A stretch of DNA of 30,465 nt from Moraxellaceae bacterium UBA2477. Lineage in GTDB: Bacteria; Pseudomonadota; Gammaproteobacteria; Pseudomonadales; Moraxellaceae. Below, in pieces: positions 15,899 through 22,883 of this stretch. The stretch is from NCBI GenBank assembly GCA_002342025.1, contig DDPD01000039.1:1-30465 (forward strand), read 5' to 3'. Made by a program: the position numbers and the translations under genes. Positions within the stretch are counted from its first letter, which is position 1. Every line of letters starts with the position of its first letter. Below the pieces are notes generated by a model that was not told where the DNA came from, searched no databases, and was given only the letters and a program-made list of their open reading frames with translations.

Positions 15899-15914
15899 TG
15901 TCGGTTAACCGACA
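15899..15914. promoter_or_regulatory. Perfect 16-bp palindrome TGTCGGTTAACCGACA
   Basis: This uninterrupted dyad lies 11 bases after the stop of the Crp/Fnr gene and 58 bases before the DUF962 start. As RNA it would form a 6-bp stem with a TTAA loop without a following T tract, so a terminator is less likely than a binding site for a dimeric regulator, perhaps controlling the DUF962 gene. Confidence 0.4.
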
Positions 15915-15924
15915 CAAGCACACA

Positions 15925-16632
15925 CTAGAGATTCGCGAGCATTTGCAGCTGTGCCAGATCAAGAATTTCGATGCCGCCCCGGCCCAGGCGCACCACACCA
16001 TTACTTTCAAGCTGACGCAGTAGCTGATTCACGGTCTGTCGCGATAGCGCCAACATTTGCCCGAGCTGCTCCTGTGGCACACGGATCTCACGCTTGCTAA
16101 TGCCCTCCAGCTCGCCATAGCCCCGCGCCATCATGAGTAATCGTCGAGCCAGACGACTCGCCGGAGGTTGCAACGACAGCTCTTCTAGCGCCAAAAAGGC
16201 GAGGCGAATTTTGTGGCTCAGTAGCAGGCCGAGCGCATGCCAGAGCAGAGGGTGCTGAGTCAGCAGGGTGTTCAGCGTTGCGGATGGGATGTGCAGGAGC
16301 GTGGTCGCTTCCTCGGCCCATGCATCGTGCGTACGCGTCAGCTCATCGAAGGCTGCAATCTCACCAAACCAACTGGGCGCCTCAATAATGGCCAGAATGG
16401 CTTCTTTGCCATCGCGCGTACTACCTGTGAGTTTGATAGACCCGTCTGCTACGCAATAGAGGCCGTCAGCGGCATCGCCTCGTGCGAATAAGCGCTGGCC
16501 GACGGTGAGCTGACGCAGGGTGAGGTTTGCCAGCAGCAGATCTTGCAGTGCGGGTGTCAGACTGTGAAACCACTGCCCAGCGAGCACGCGCTCGCGGTAC
16601 TTGGCGGGAAGATCTGCGGCGGCCGAAGTCAT
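15925..16632 (-). CDS. Crp/Fnr-family transcriptional regulator
   Basis: This 235-residue regulator has an N-terminal cyclic-nucleotide-binding-like beta-roll at about residues 20-140 (LFARGDAADGLYCVADGSIK, WFGEIAAFDE). A dimerisation helix follows, then a C-terminal winged helix-turn-helix at about 175-225 (VPQEQLGQMLALSRQTVNQL). The segment after FGEIAAF lacks the Arg-Thr or Arg-Ser pair that binds cAMP in Crp. No N-terminal Cys cluster for an Fnr iron-sulfur centre is present. The effector is therefore unknown. It is divergent from the decayed gene at 16710. The start ATG at 16632 has a weak ribosome site. Confidence 0.9.
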   Translation of the reverse strand: MTSAAADLPAKYRERVLAGQWFHSLTPALQDLLLANLTLRQLTVGQRLFARGDAADGLYCVADGSIKLTGSTRDGKEAILAIIEAPSWFGEIAAFDELTRTHDAWAEEATTLLHIPSATLNTLLTQHPLLWHALGLLLSHKIRLAFLALEELSLQPPASRLARRLLMMARGYGELEGISKREIRVPQEQLGQMLALSRQTVNQLLRQLESNGVVRLGRGGIEILDLAQLQMLANL

Positions 16633-16709
16633 AGCATTTTACGTCTGGAGGCAATCAATGGCGCAGTCTGCCAACCGTTAGCTAACAATAACAAGTACAA
16701 GGGGCGGAA

Positions 16710-16930
16710 ATGTCTCAGGCAGGATGGGGTAGGCAGGAAATTGGCATCAACCCGCACGGCTATGCGATGCATGGTTTTGGTCAGCCGGGCCGCGCTATCG
16801 CGAAGGCGAAAACCATAAGGCGCTGGAGCGGCAAATGCAGGTGCTGCGGCTTAGCCGTGCAGAGCAGCCGAACTCGCTCTGCGCAGCAACCTCTCGCCAC
16901 GAAGTTGATGATGGATTCGGGCATCCGTAG
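16710..16930 (+). pseudogene. Remnant of a ceramidase-like N-terminal domain gene
   Basis: An ATG at 16710 with AAGGGG 5 bases upstream opens a reading frame beginning MSQAGWGRQEIGINPHGYAM, then HGFGQPG. This looks like the start of the neutral/alkaline ceramidase N-terminal-domain family, in which GWG.x.I...P.GYAM.GYGQ is followed by a TPLYARA stretch and several hundred residues. Here the match stops after about 28 codons. The frame then runs into unrelated sequence and finally antisense to the dehydrogenase at 16971. In another frame, 16788-16930 reads YREGENHKALERQMQ and onward to a TAG, which I do not recognise. The best reading is a gene reduced to its start. The 338 bp from 16633 to 16970 hold only this and a hairpin. 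A short functional peptide is not ruled out. Confidence 0.45.
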
Positions 16931-16945
16931 TCCGAATCCATCATC
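16907..16945. terminator. Strong 14-bp hairpin between remnant gene and dehydrogenase
   Basis: GATGATGGATTCGG (16907-16920) pairs perfectly with CCGAATCCATCATC (16932-16945) around an 11-base loop. It lies 25 bp beyond the stop of the acyl-CoA dehydrogenase gene on the reverse strand, where a transcript end is expected. Neither side has a clear T tract (CCCCCTTT on the forward side, AACTTCG on the reverse), so it may be a 3'-end-stabilising hairpin or part of a dispersed repeat. Confidence 0.45.
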
Positions 16946-16970
16946 GCCCCCTTTGGCATGGCAGCGCCTG

Positions 16971-18176
16971 TTACTTCAGTTCAGCGGAGCTTTTACCCAA
17001 CACGCGACGAGCAATAATGAGCTGCTGAATTTGTTGCGTGCCTTCGAAGATGTCGAGAATCTTGGAATCGCGCGACCACTTCTCCAGCAACTCATCTTCG
17101 CCATAGCCTAAAGAGGCAGCCAGTTCTACGCATTTCAGCGTGACTTCGTTGGCAACACGGCCTGCTTTAGCTTTGCAGATGGAAGCCTCTTTTGAGTTCG
17201 GACGCTTGTTGTCGGCCATCCACGCAGCTTTCAAAGTAAGCAAGCGAGCCGCTTCCCATTCCGCTTCCAAACGATACAGCGTGGCTTCTGCATGGGAGGC
17301 ATTGAGCGGTAGGGTGCCGTAGTTGGCATCAATATGACCGGCCAGTAATTCTTTCAAACGTTCGATGGAGGCTGCGGCAACACCCACCGCCATGGCTGCA
17401 ACGAGGGGGCGCGTGTTGTCGAACGTCTCCATGACACCAGCGAAACCTTTCTTCAAATCGATCTCTGGCGAGCCCAGCAGGTTGGCGGCGGGTACGCGAC
17501 AGTTGGTGAAGAGAATGGCGGCGGTATCGGAGGCTTTAATGCCTAGCTTGTGCTCCAAGCGTGTGATTTCCATGCCTGGTGTGCCGTGCTCCACCACAAA
17601 CGATTTGATGGCCGCTTTACCGAGCGACTTATCCAGAGTCGCCCACACCACGACACATTCAGCGCGCGCGCCGGCGGTGACATAGATTTTTTCACCGTTA
17701 AGAATGTAGTCATCGCCATCTTTCACCGCCGTCGTACGGATGGCAGCAGAGTCAGAGCCGCAGCTGGGCTCAGTGATGGCCATGGCTGCCCATTTCCCTT
17801 TAAATCGGGCTAATTGTTCGTCGTTGGCAACGGCGCCAATCGCCGCATTGCCTAAGCCTTGGCGTGGAATCGACAGCAGCAAACCGACATCGCCGCGACA
17901 CAGTTCCATCGCGCCCAGCGCGGCCGATAAATTACCGCTATTACGCACACCGGTATCACCATCGCTGCTAGGGCGTTTACTGGCACTGGTTGCTCCTGTG
18001 GCTTCCGACGAGCCTTCGTTCATGCCATCCAATAGCGATGCCAGCATGTCTAATTCTTTTGGATAGGCATGCTCCGCCTTGTCATATTTGCGTGAGATAG
18101 GACGATAAAAATTGTCGGCTACCTGTTTTGCCTGCTCAACGAGCATGGCGAATTTCTTTGGATTTTCGAGATTCAT
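16971..18176 (-). CDS. Acyl-CoA dehydrogenase
   Basis: This FAD enzyme introduces the alpha-beta double bond in acyl-CoA during beta-oxidation, passing electrons to ETF. The 401 residues carry the three acyl-CoA dehydrogenase domains. The mid-domain signature is AMAITEPSCGSDSAAIRTTA, followed by LNGEKIYVTAGARAE. The C-terminal LDIFEGTQQIQQLIIAR contains the usual catalytic-base Glu of the EGT motif. A low-complexity loop rich in Ser, Thr and Gly at about residues 52-78 follows the first helix. ATG at 18176 has GGAG 8 bases ahead. It lies 31 bp after the second dehydrogenase gene and is probably co-transcribed with it. The chain-length preference is unknown; such pairs in pseudomonads are labelled FadE-type. 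Confidence 0.93.
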   Translation of the reverse strand: MNLENPKKFAMLVEQAKQVADNFYRPISRKYDKAEHAYPKELDMLASLLDGMNEGSSEATGATSASKRPSSDGDTGVRNSGNLSAALGAMELCRGDVGLLLSIPRQGLGNAAIGAVANDEQLARFKGKWAAMAITEPSCGSDSAAIRTTAVKDGDDYILNGEKIYVTAGARAECVVVWATLDKSLGKAAIKSFVVEHGTPGMEITRLEHKLGIKASDTAAILFTNCRVPAANLLGSPEIDLKKGFAGVMETFDNTRPLVAAMAVGVAAASIERLKELLAGHIDANYGTLPLNASHAEATLYRLEAEWEAARLLTLKAAWMADNKRPNSKEASICKAKAGRVANEVTLKCVELAASLGYGEDELLEKWSRDSKILDIFEGTQQIQQLIIARRVLGKSSAELK

Positions 18177-18207
18177 TCTAAGGACTCCAATGCGTGATCA
18201 GGGCGGG

Positions 18208-19515
18208 TTACAGGTGCAAGCCGCCGTGCTGAATAGCAACAGCACGCAGGTCGCGGTACCAACGCTCTACCGGATGTTCTTTGGTGAAACCATGGCCGCC
18301 GAGTAATTGCACACCATTGGTACCGATTTGCATGGCTTTTTCGGCACAGAGCAAACGAGCCAAGTAGGCTTCACGATGGAAGGGTTTTCCGGCTTCGGCG
18401 AGCGCCGCCGCACGCCAGGTCATGATGCGCATAGCATCCACTTCAATGGCCATATCGGCCACGATGAAAGCGACACCCTGACGATGTGAGATGGGTTCAC
18501 CAAACGCTTCGCGCTCATTGACATAAGGCACGACGTAATCGAGCACGGCCTGCGCCGTACCAGTCGCAATCGCGCACCAAGCTAAGTAGCCTAAGTCCAA
18601 AAACTCTTGGTAATCGAAGTCACCGTCGCCGAGTAAAGCGGACTCGTCGACTTCGACGTTGTCGAGCCGGAGCTTGACCGTTTCGGCGGCTTTCAAGCCC
18701 ATGGCCTCATCTTCATTAAAGCTCAAGCCGGGTGTGCCACCGGTCACAATAAATACTTGCGGCTTGCCATTCAGTTCTGCCGCAATCAGTAGCAACTCTG
18801 CAGAAGCACCTGCAATGACCAAAGACTTTTCGCCGTTCAGCACATAGCCATTGGCTACGCGCTCTGCCTTGGTGGCGAGCTGCTGAGGATTGAACAGAAC
18901 GACGGCTTCATTTACCGCAATGGCAGCCACTGGCGGTTGCTCTCCTGCAAAAGCAGGGAGGTATTGGGCTTGTTGTGCTGCAGTACCCCAACGGGTGAGC
19001 GCATTGGCGACTCCAATCGGAGCGAGTAAGGCACTGGCTAAACTGAAATCGCCGTGGCCGAGGTCTTCGGCGGCCAACATTTGCGTCACGATGGCAGACT
19101 CGCTAGCGATACCACCCAGTGCTTCTGGAACGGCGTAGTAAGCTAAGCCCAGTTCCATCGCCTGCGCTCTGAGCTCAGCCGGAAAAGCGACATGGTGATC
19201 GGCATCGTGAGCCGCGGGACGCAGTGCTTCGCTGGCAAAACGCTGCAGCGTTTCCCGCATCATGAGTTGCTCGTCAGTCAAGCTAAGGTCAAACAACCCA
19301 CTGCTTGCTGTGCCAGGAAGACGTTGCTTGCCAGAAGTGGATTTTGCAGGCCCAAAGGCGCGGGCAGCGGCCCCAGCTAATTGGAAGCCGGCCTTGCTGC
19401 CTCGATAAAGGATTTTTTCTACGGGCTTGCGAAGTTTGAGTTGATCAGCCAAGTCGGACTGAGCAAAACGGCTAAGAGCAGCAATGCCCAAGCCCTGCAG
19501 TTTTCCTGCTTTCAT
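18208..19515 (-). CDS. Acyl-CoA dehydrogenase, N-terminally extended
   Basis: This is the second acyl-CoA dehydrogenase of the pair, 435 residues with a start at 19515 where AGGAG stands 5 bases upstream; an ATG at 19569 would add 18 residues without a ribosome site. About 75 residues, basic and Ala/Gly-rich, precede the dehydrogenase fold, which begins at LTDEQLMMRETLQRFASEAL. The flavin region reads ANGYVLNGEKSLVIAGASAE. The end, GVQLLGGHGFTKEHPVERWY then RDLRAVAIQHGGLHL, lacks the EGT catalytic motif but is complete in form, as in a known subclass that ends HGGLHL. The partner gene has the motif, so the two may form a heteromer, which is inference. Confidence 0.9.
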   Translation of the reverse strand: MKAGKLQGLGIAALSRFAQSDLADQLKLRKPVEKILYRGSKAGFQLAGAAARAFGPAKSTSGKQRLPGTASSGLFDLSLTDEQLMMRETLQRFASEALRPAAHDADHHVAFPAELRAQAMELGLAYYAVPEALGGIASESAIVTQMLAAEDLGHGDFSLASALLAPIGVANALTRWGTAAQQAQYLPAFAGEQPPVAAIAVNEAVVLFNPQQLATKAERVANGYVLNGEKSLVIAGASAELLLIAAELNGKPQVFIVTGGTPGLSFNEDEAMGLKAAETVKLRLDNVEVDESALLGDGDFDYQEFLDLGYLAWCAIATGTAQAVLDYVVPYVNEREAFGEPISHRQGVAFIVADMAIEVDAMRIMTWRAAALAEAGKPFHREAYLARLLCAEKAMQIGTNGVQLLGGHGFTKEHPVERWYRDLRAVAIQHGGLHL

Positions 19516-19601
19516 GATGACTCCTAACGATACAGACGGACTGAGAAGTCCGAGGCCGGTAAGCATCATGCACAGAAATTAGGTCTCCGCGTTGACTCTC
19601 G

Positions 19602-19619
19602 TGACTAAAAGTTCAGTCA
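19602..19619. promoter_or_regulatory. Possible operator of the dehydrogenase pair
   Basis: TGACT (19602-19606) and AGTCA (19615-19619) form an inverted repeat with 8 bases between, with partial symmetry inside, about 87 bases before the dehydrogenase start. The size is like that of TetR-family sites that control fatty acid genes, but no regulator is encoded next to it. Confidence 0.3.
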
Positions 19620-19633
19620 TTTTGACCGCTGGG

Positions 19634-20170
19634 TCAGTTGCGCGGGCGAAGGTCTTCGACATGAATGGGAAACTCACCCGTTAAGCGATCGCGGAAATAA
19701 TGTTGCAGCGTCTTTTTCACCGACGGGAAGGCAAGATCATCCCAAGGAATTTCGCTTTCGTTAAACAGGCGACACTCCAGTGACTCGCTGCCGACACCGT
19801 ACTGGCCGCCCACCAACAGGCCGCGATGCAACATATAGACCTGACTGATGTAAGGAATATTGAAGATGGTGTAGAGCTGCAGGTCAGTCACATTGGCTTC
19901 GGCTTCTTCCCAAGTCTCACGAGCTCCGCCTTCGGCGACCGTCTCACCGTTCTCCATGAAGCCGGCGGGCAGCGTCCAGTAGCCGTAGCGCGGCTCAATG
20001 GCTCGGCGGCAAAGCAAGACCTGATCGCCCCAAATCGGTAGGCAACCGGCAATAATTTTTGGATTTTGATAGTGCACGGTGTGGCAGCTCGGGCAAATCG
20101 CTCGCTCGCGGCTGTCGCCATCCGGAATACGATGCTCAACGGCATGACCACAGTGACTGCAAAAATTCAT
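19634..20170 (-). CDS. Nudix hydrolase with N-terminal zinc ribbon
   Basis: This cytoplasmic hydrolase of nucleoside-diphosphate-linked compounds has 178 residues. The N-terminus contains a zinc ribbon with CSHC at residues 4-7 and CPSC about 20 residues later. The Nudix domain follows, with the box G-FMENG-E-TVAEGGA-RETWEEA, which satisfies the GX5EX7REUXEE pattern, and the upstream YGYWTLPAGFMENGE typical of the class that also includes NudC-like NADH pyrophosphatases. The NudC-specific array beyond the box is not obvious, so the substrate is left open. It starts 58 bp from a second, divergent Nudix gene. Confidence 0.9.
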   Translation of the reverse strand: MNFCSHCGHAVEHRIPDGDSRERAICPSCHTVHYQNPKIIAGCLPIWGDQVLLCRRAIEPRYGYWTLPAGFMENGETVAEGGARETWEEAEANVTDLQLYTIFNIPYISQVYMLHRGLLVGGQYGVGSESLECRLFNESEIPWDDLAFPSVKKTLQHYFRDRLTGEFPIHVEDLRPRN

Positions 20171-20228
20171 ACGCAGGCTCCCAACTGATGCCGTGCAGTA
20201 TACATGGCGCTCTGTGTATCATCGCAGG

Positions 20229-20843
20229 ATGACTCAGCATTCACAGATCACGACACTACGACAAAACCTCGCCGATCAAGCGGTACCCTTAGATGGTGCC
20301 GACGCGGCGGTGCTTATTGCCATTTTTACCGGTAGCGGCGAGCCTGAAGTGCTGCTCACGCGGCGGCCGACGCACATGACCTCGCATGCCGGCGAAGTCG
20401 CTTTTCCCGGCGGCAAGCGCGATGCCAGTGATGCTTCGCTGACCGATACGGCACTGCGCGAAAGTGAGGAAGAGGTCGCTTTGCCGCGTGCTTGCGTAGA
20501 AATTCTGGGTGCGCTCAAGCCGGCTCGTGCGAAAAGTGGCATCAAAGTGTTGCCGGTGGTGGGCTGGGTGCGCGATGAACCCGCGTTGATCGGCAATCCC
20601 GACGAAGTTGAAAGTCTATTTCGTGTGCCGCTGCGGTTTTTCTTTGAGCAAAAGCCGGCGCGAGACCATCGCATCAATTTTCGAGGTATCGATTTGGTGG
20701 TGCCGTGCTTCCGCTATGACGGTTACATCATCTGGGGTTTGACGGCCTATATGCTGGTCGAGTTCATGCGGCAGGGATTTGACCATGCCATTGACTACCC
20801 TTGGCCACCGATCCTGCCCGGGGTATTGGTGCCACAAAAGTAA
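20229..20843 (+). CDS. CoA-pyrophosphatase-like Nudix hydrolase
   Basis: This 204-residue protein resembles the NudL/PCD1 type that splits coenzyme A and CoA esters to 3',5'-ADP and phosphopantetheine. Visible marks are LLTRRPTHMTSHAGEVAFPG followed by GKRDASDASLTDTALRESEE (the Nudix box with a longer spacing), and the UPF0035-like EVESLFRVPLRFFF and YIIWGLTAYML stretches. ATG at 20229 is preceded by GCAGG; a GTG at 20193 would add 12 residues. It lies divergent to the other Nudix gene and 26 bp before the carbonic anhydrase gene. CoA as substrate is inferred from family likeness. Confidence 0.88.
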   Translation: MTQHSQITTLRQNLADQAVPLDGADAAVLIAIFTGSGEPEVLLTRRPTHMTSHAGEVAFPGGKRDASDASLTDTALRESEEEVALPRACVEILGALKPARAKSGIKVLPVVGWVRDEPALIGNPDEVESLFRVPLRFFFEQKPARDHRINFRGIDLVVPCFRYDGYIIWGLTAYMLVEFMRQGFDHAIDYPWPPILPGVLVPQK

Positions 20844-20869
20844 TCGGTTTTATGGGTGAGGATGCGTAT

Positions 20870-21391
20870 ATGAAGTATCAGTTGGGTGATCGGCGGGTAG
20901 AGGCCAAAGGCGCACATTGGATCGCGGATAATGCGACGGTCGTGGGCTCGGTGGTGCTGGAAGAAAATGCCAGTGTTTGGTTCAACGCCGTTGTACGGGG
21001 GGATTGTGACCTCATCACCCTCGGTGAAAATAGCAATGTGCAGGACGGCGCAGTGCTGCATACCGACTACGGTTTTCCGCTGACCATCGGCGCCAATGTC
21101 ACTATTGGGCATCAGGCGATGCTGCATGGTTGCACGGTGGGCGAGGGCTCATTAATCGGTATCCAAGCCGTGATTTTAAACGGAGCTAAAATCGGCAAAG
21201 GCTGCATTATTGGTGCGCAGGCGTTAATTCCGGAAGGTAAAGAAATTCCGGATTACTCGCTGGTGGTGGGCTCCCCTGGGAAAGTTGTGCGTCAGTTGGA
21301 TGAAGCCCAACGTCAAATGTTATTGCTCAGTGCGCAGCATTACGTGGAAAACGCCAAGCGCTTTCAGCGCGAGTTAAGCTTTCAGGAATAA
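20870..21391 (+). CDS. Gamma carbonic anhydrase family protein
   Basis: This 173-residue left-handed beta-helix protein of the YrdA/gamma-carbonic anhydrase type is trimeric in known members. It may hydrate CO2, though many members are inactive. The hexapeptide repeats start at DNATVVGSVVLEENASVWFN and continue through VVRGD, NVQDGAVLHTDYG, IGANVTIGHQAMLHGCTVG, and IGKGCIIGAQALIPEGKEI. The three metal-binding His residues (VLHTD, IGHQ, MLHGC) are all present. The ATG at 20870 (MKYQLGDRRVEA) is chosen over ones at 20801 and 20852, since the family starts here and GAGG lies about 8 bases ahead. It begins 26 bp after the Nudix gene, probably the same transcript. Confidence 0.92.
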   Translation: MKYQLGDRRVEAKGAHWIADNATVVGSVVLEENASVWFNAVVRGDCDLITLGENSNVQDGAVLHTDYGFPLTIGANVTIGHQAMLHGCTVGEGSLIGIQAVILNGAKIGKGCIIGAQALIPEGKEIPDYSLVVGSPGKVVRQLDEAQRQMLLLSAQHYVENAKRFQRELSFQE

Positions 21392-21474
21392 CGGTTGGCT
21401 GAACGAGCTTCGTCTACTGGTGTTTTTTTCAACACTTGCTAGGGTGCGTTTTTGTTTACACCAAGAGCGCATTC

Positions 21475-21684
21475 ATGTCTCCGCAACCGTCACTATCGCC
21501 TTGCATTGGCTTGTGTAAATTAAATGCCGACGATATTTGCCTCGGTTGTGCGCGCAGCATGGCCGAGATTCGCAGTTGGGGCTTGTTGAGTCGCACGCAG
21601 CAACGCAAAATCCTCACCCGCATACAACTGCAACGCCGCCAACAGGCTGCGCCCCATTCTCTGCAACCGGAGCAGCCATCATGA
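21475..21684 (+). CDS. DUF1289 family protein
   Basis: This 69-residue protein carries the DUF1289 motif, with four Cys in SPCIGLCKLNADDICLGCAR followed by the helix MAEIRSWGLLS, likely a small metal-binding module of unknown function. The start at 21475 places the motif near the N-terminus as in the family; an earlier ATG at 21436 lacks a ribosome site. The stop codon overlaps the purT start as ATGA at 21681-21684, so the two are probably coupled. Confidence 0.85.
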   Translation: MSPQPSLSPCIGLCKLNADDICLGCARSMAEIRSWGLLSRTQQRKILTRIQLQRRQQAAPHSLQPEQPS

Positions 21685-22883
21685 CGCTTCCCCTTTTGGG
21701 CACCCCGTTTTCCGCCACAGCTACTCGCGTCATGTTACTGGGCTCGGGTGAGTTGGGTCGCGAAGTCATTTTGGAGTTAAAGCGATTGGGCTGTGAGGTG
21801 ATTGCAGTGGACCGTTATGCGAATGCGCCGGGCATGCAGGTGGCAGATCGCAGCCATGTGATCTCCATGCTCGATGGCGCCGCATTACGACGTGTGATTG
21901 AGCTGGAAAAGCCCGCGTTGATCGTGCCTGAAATTGAAGCCATCGCCACCGATGAGCTGGTCAAATTAGAGTCCGAAGGCTGGCGAGTGATTCCAACAGC
22001 GCGTGCAGCACAGCTCACCATGAATCGCGAAGGGATTCGTCGCTTAGCGGCAGAAACGCTAGGCTTGGCCACGTCGCCATTTATTTTTGCCGATAACTTT
22101 GACGCGTTTAGTGCCGGTATTGCACAGGTGGGTATGCCCTGCGTGGTCAAGCCCATCATGTCGTCTTCGGGCAAAGGCCAGAGCGTGGTGCGCACAGCCG
22201 CCGACATTCAATACGCCTGGGATTACGCTCAGGAGGGTGGGCGTGCCGGAGCTGGCCGTGTCATCGTGGAAGGCTTTATTGATTTCGACTATGAAATTAC
22301 CTTGCTGACGGTGCGTCACAGTGATGGTCAGGGCGGTACCACAACGTCGTTCTGCGACCCTATTGGGCATTTGCAAGTCGCCGGTGATTACCGCGAATCC
22401 TGGCAGCCCCAACCCATGTCTGCGCACGCCTTGGCGGCCGCGCAAGACATGGCAGCAAAAGTGACAGCGGCCTTGGGCGGGCATGGCTTGTTTGGCGTGG
22501 AGTTGTTTGTGAAGGGTGATCAGGTCTGGTTTAGCGAAGTGTCGCCGCGTCCGCATGACACCGGATTGGTCACGCTGATGTCGCAAAACCTGTCTGAATT
22601 TGCCCTGCATGCTCGCGCGATTTTAGATTTGCCGATTCCGGTCATTCGTCAGCAGGGCGCAACGGCATCTTGCGTATTGCTAGTGGAAGGGCATTCGCGT
22701 GAGATGACGTTTGGCAATTTGGCGCAGGCCTTGTCGGCGCCCGATACTGATCTGAAATTATTTGGTAAGCCTGAAGTCGCCGGTCAGCGCCGCTTGGGTG
22801 TGGCGCTGGCGAAAGGGGCGGACATTGAAGCCGCCCGTTCTGCGGCTCGCCAGGTGATCGCCCAGATTCACGTCACGGTCTAA
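21681..22883 (+). CDS. purT: Formate-dependent GAR transformylase
   Basis: PurT makes formyl-GAR from GAR, formate and ATP, the folate-independent alternative to PurN in purine synthesis. The 400-residue ATP-grasp protein starts at ATG 21681 with GGAG 8 bases upstream. Its N-terminal pre-ATP-grasp domain has RVMLLGSGELGREVILELKR, followed by PEIEAIATDELVKLE, NREGIRRLAAE, CVVKPIMSSSGKGQSVV (ATP site) and EVSPRPHDTGLVTL (metal-binding Glu and adjacent residues). The length is close to the E. coli enzyme (392). It is the second purine-pathway gene in the window, about 8 kb from purL. Its 3' end overlaps the convergent corB-like gene by 11 bp. Confidence 0.96.
   Translation: MTLPLLGTPFSATATRVMLLGSGELGREVILELKRLGCEVIAVDRYANAPGMQVADRSHVISMLDGAALRRVIELEKPALIVPEIEAIATDELVKLESEGWRVIPTARAAQLTMNREGIRRLAAETLGLATSPFIFADNFDAFSAGIAQVGMPCVVKPIMSSSGKGQSVVRTAADIQYAWDYAQEGGRAGAGRVIVEGFIDFDYEITLLTVRHSDGQGGTTTSFCDPIGHLQVAGDYRESWQPQPMSAHALAAAQDMAAKVTAALGGHGLFGVELFVKGDQVWFSEVSPRPHDTGLVTLMSQNLSEFALHARAILDLPIPVIRQQGATASCVLLVEGHSREMTFGNLAQALSAPDTDLKLFGKPEVAGQRRLGVALAKGADIEAARSAARQVIAQIHVTV

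Noticed and set aside
19623..19636. TGACC-GCTG-GGTCA dyad at the 3' end of the Nudix gene as a terminator
   Set aside because: The stem is only 5 bp, overlaps the coding end, and is followed by A rather than T on the transcribed strand.
20193..20228. GTG start of the CoA-pyrophosphatase-like gene at 20193
   Set aside because: It would leave only 22 bp to the divergent Nudix gene and adds residues without family match; the ATG at 20229 is better.
21391..21430. Possible terminator after the carbonic anhydrase gene (T7 run at 21423-21429)
   Set aside because: The only stem nearby is ACGA/TCGT with 4 bp, and it is more than 10 bases from the T run; the run may be chance in the leader of the DUF1289 gene.
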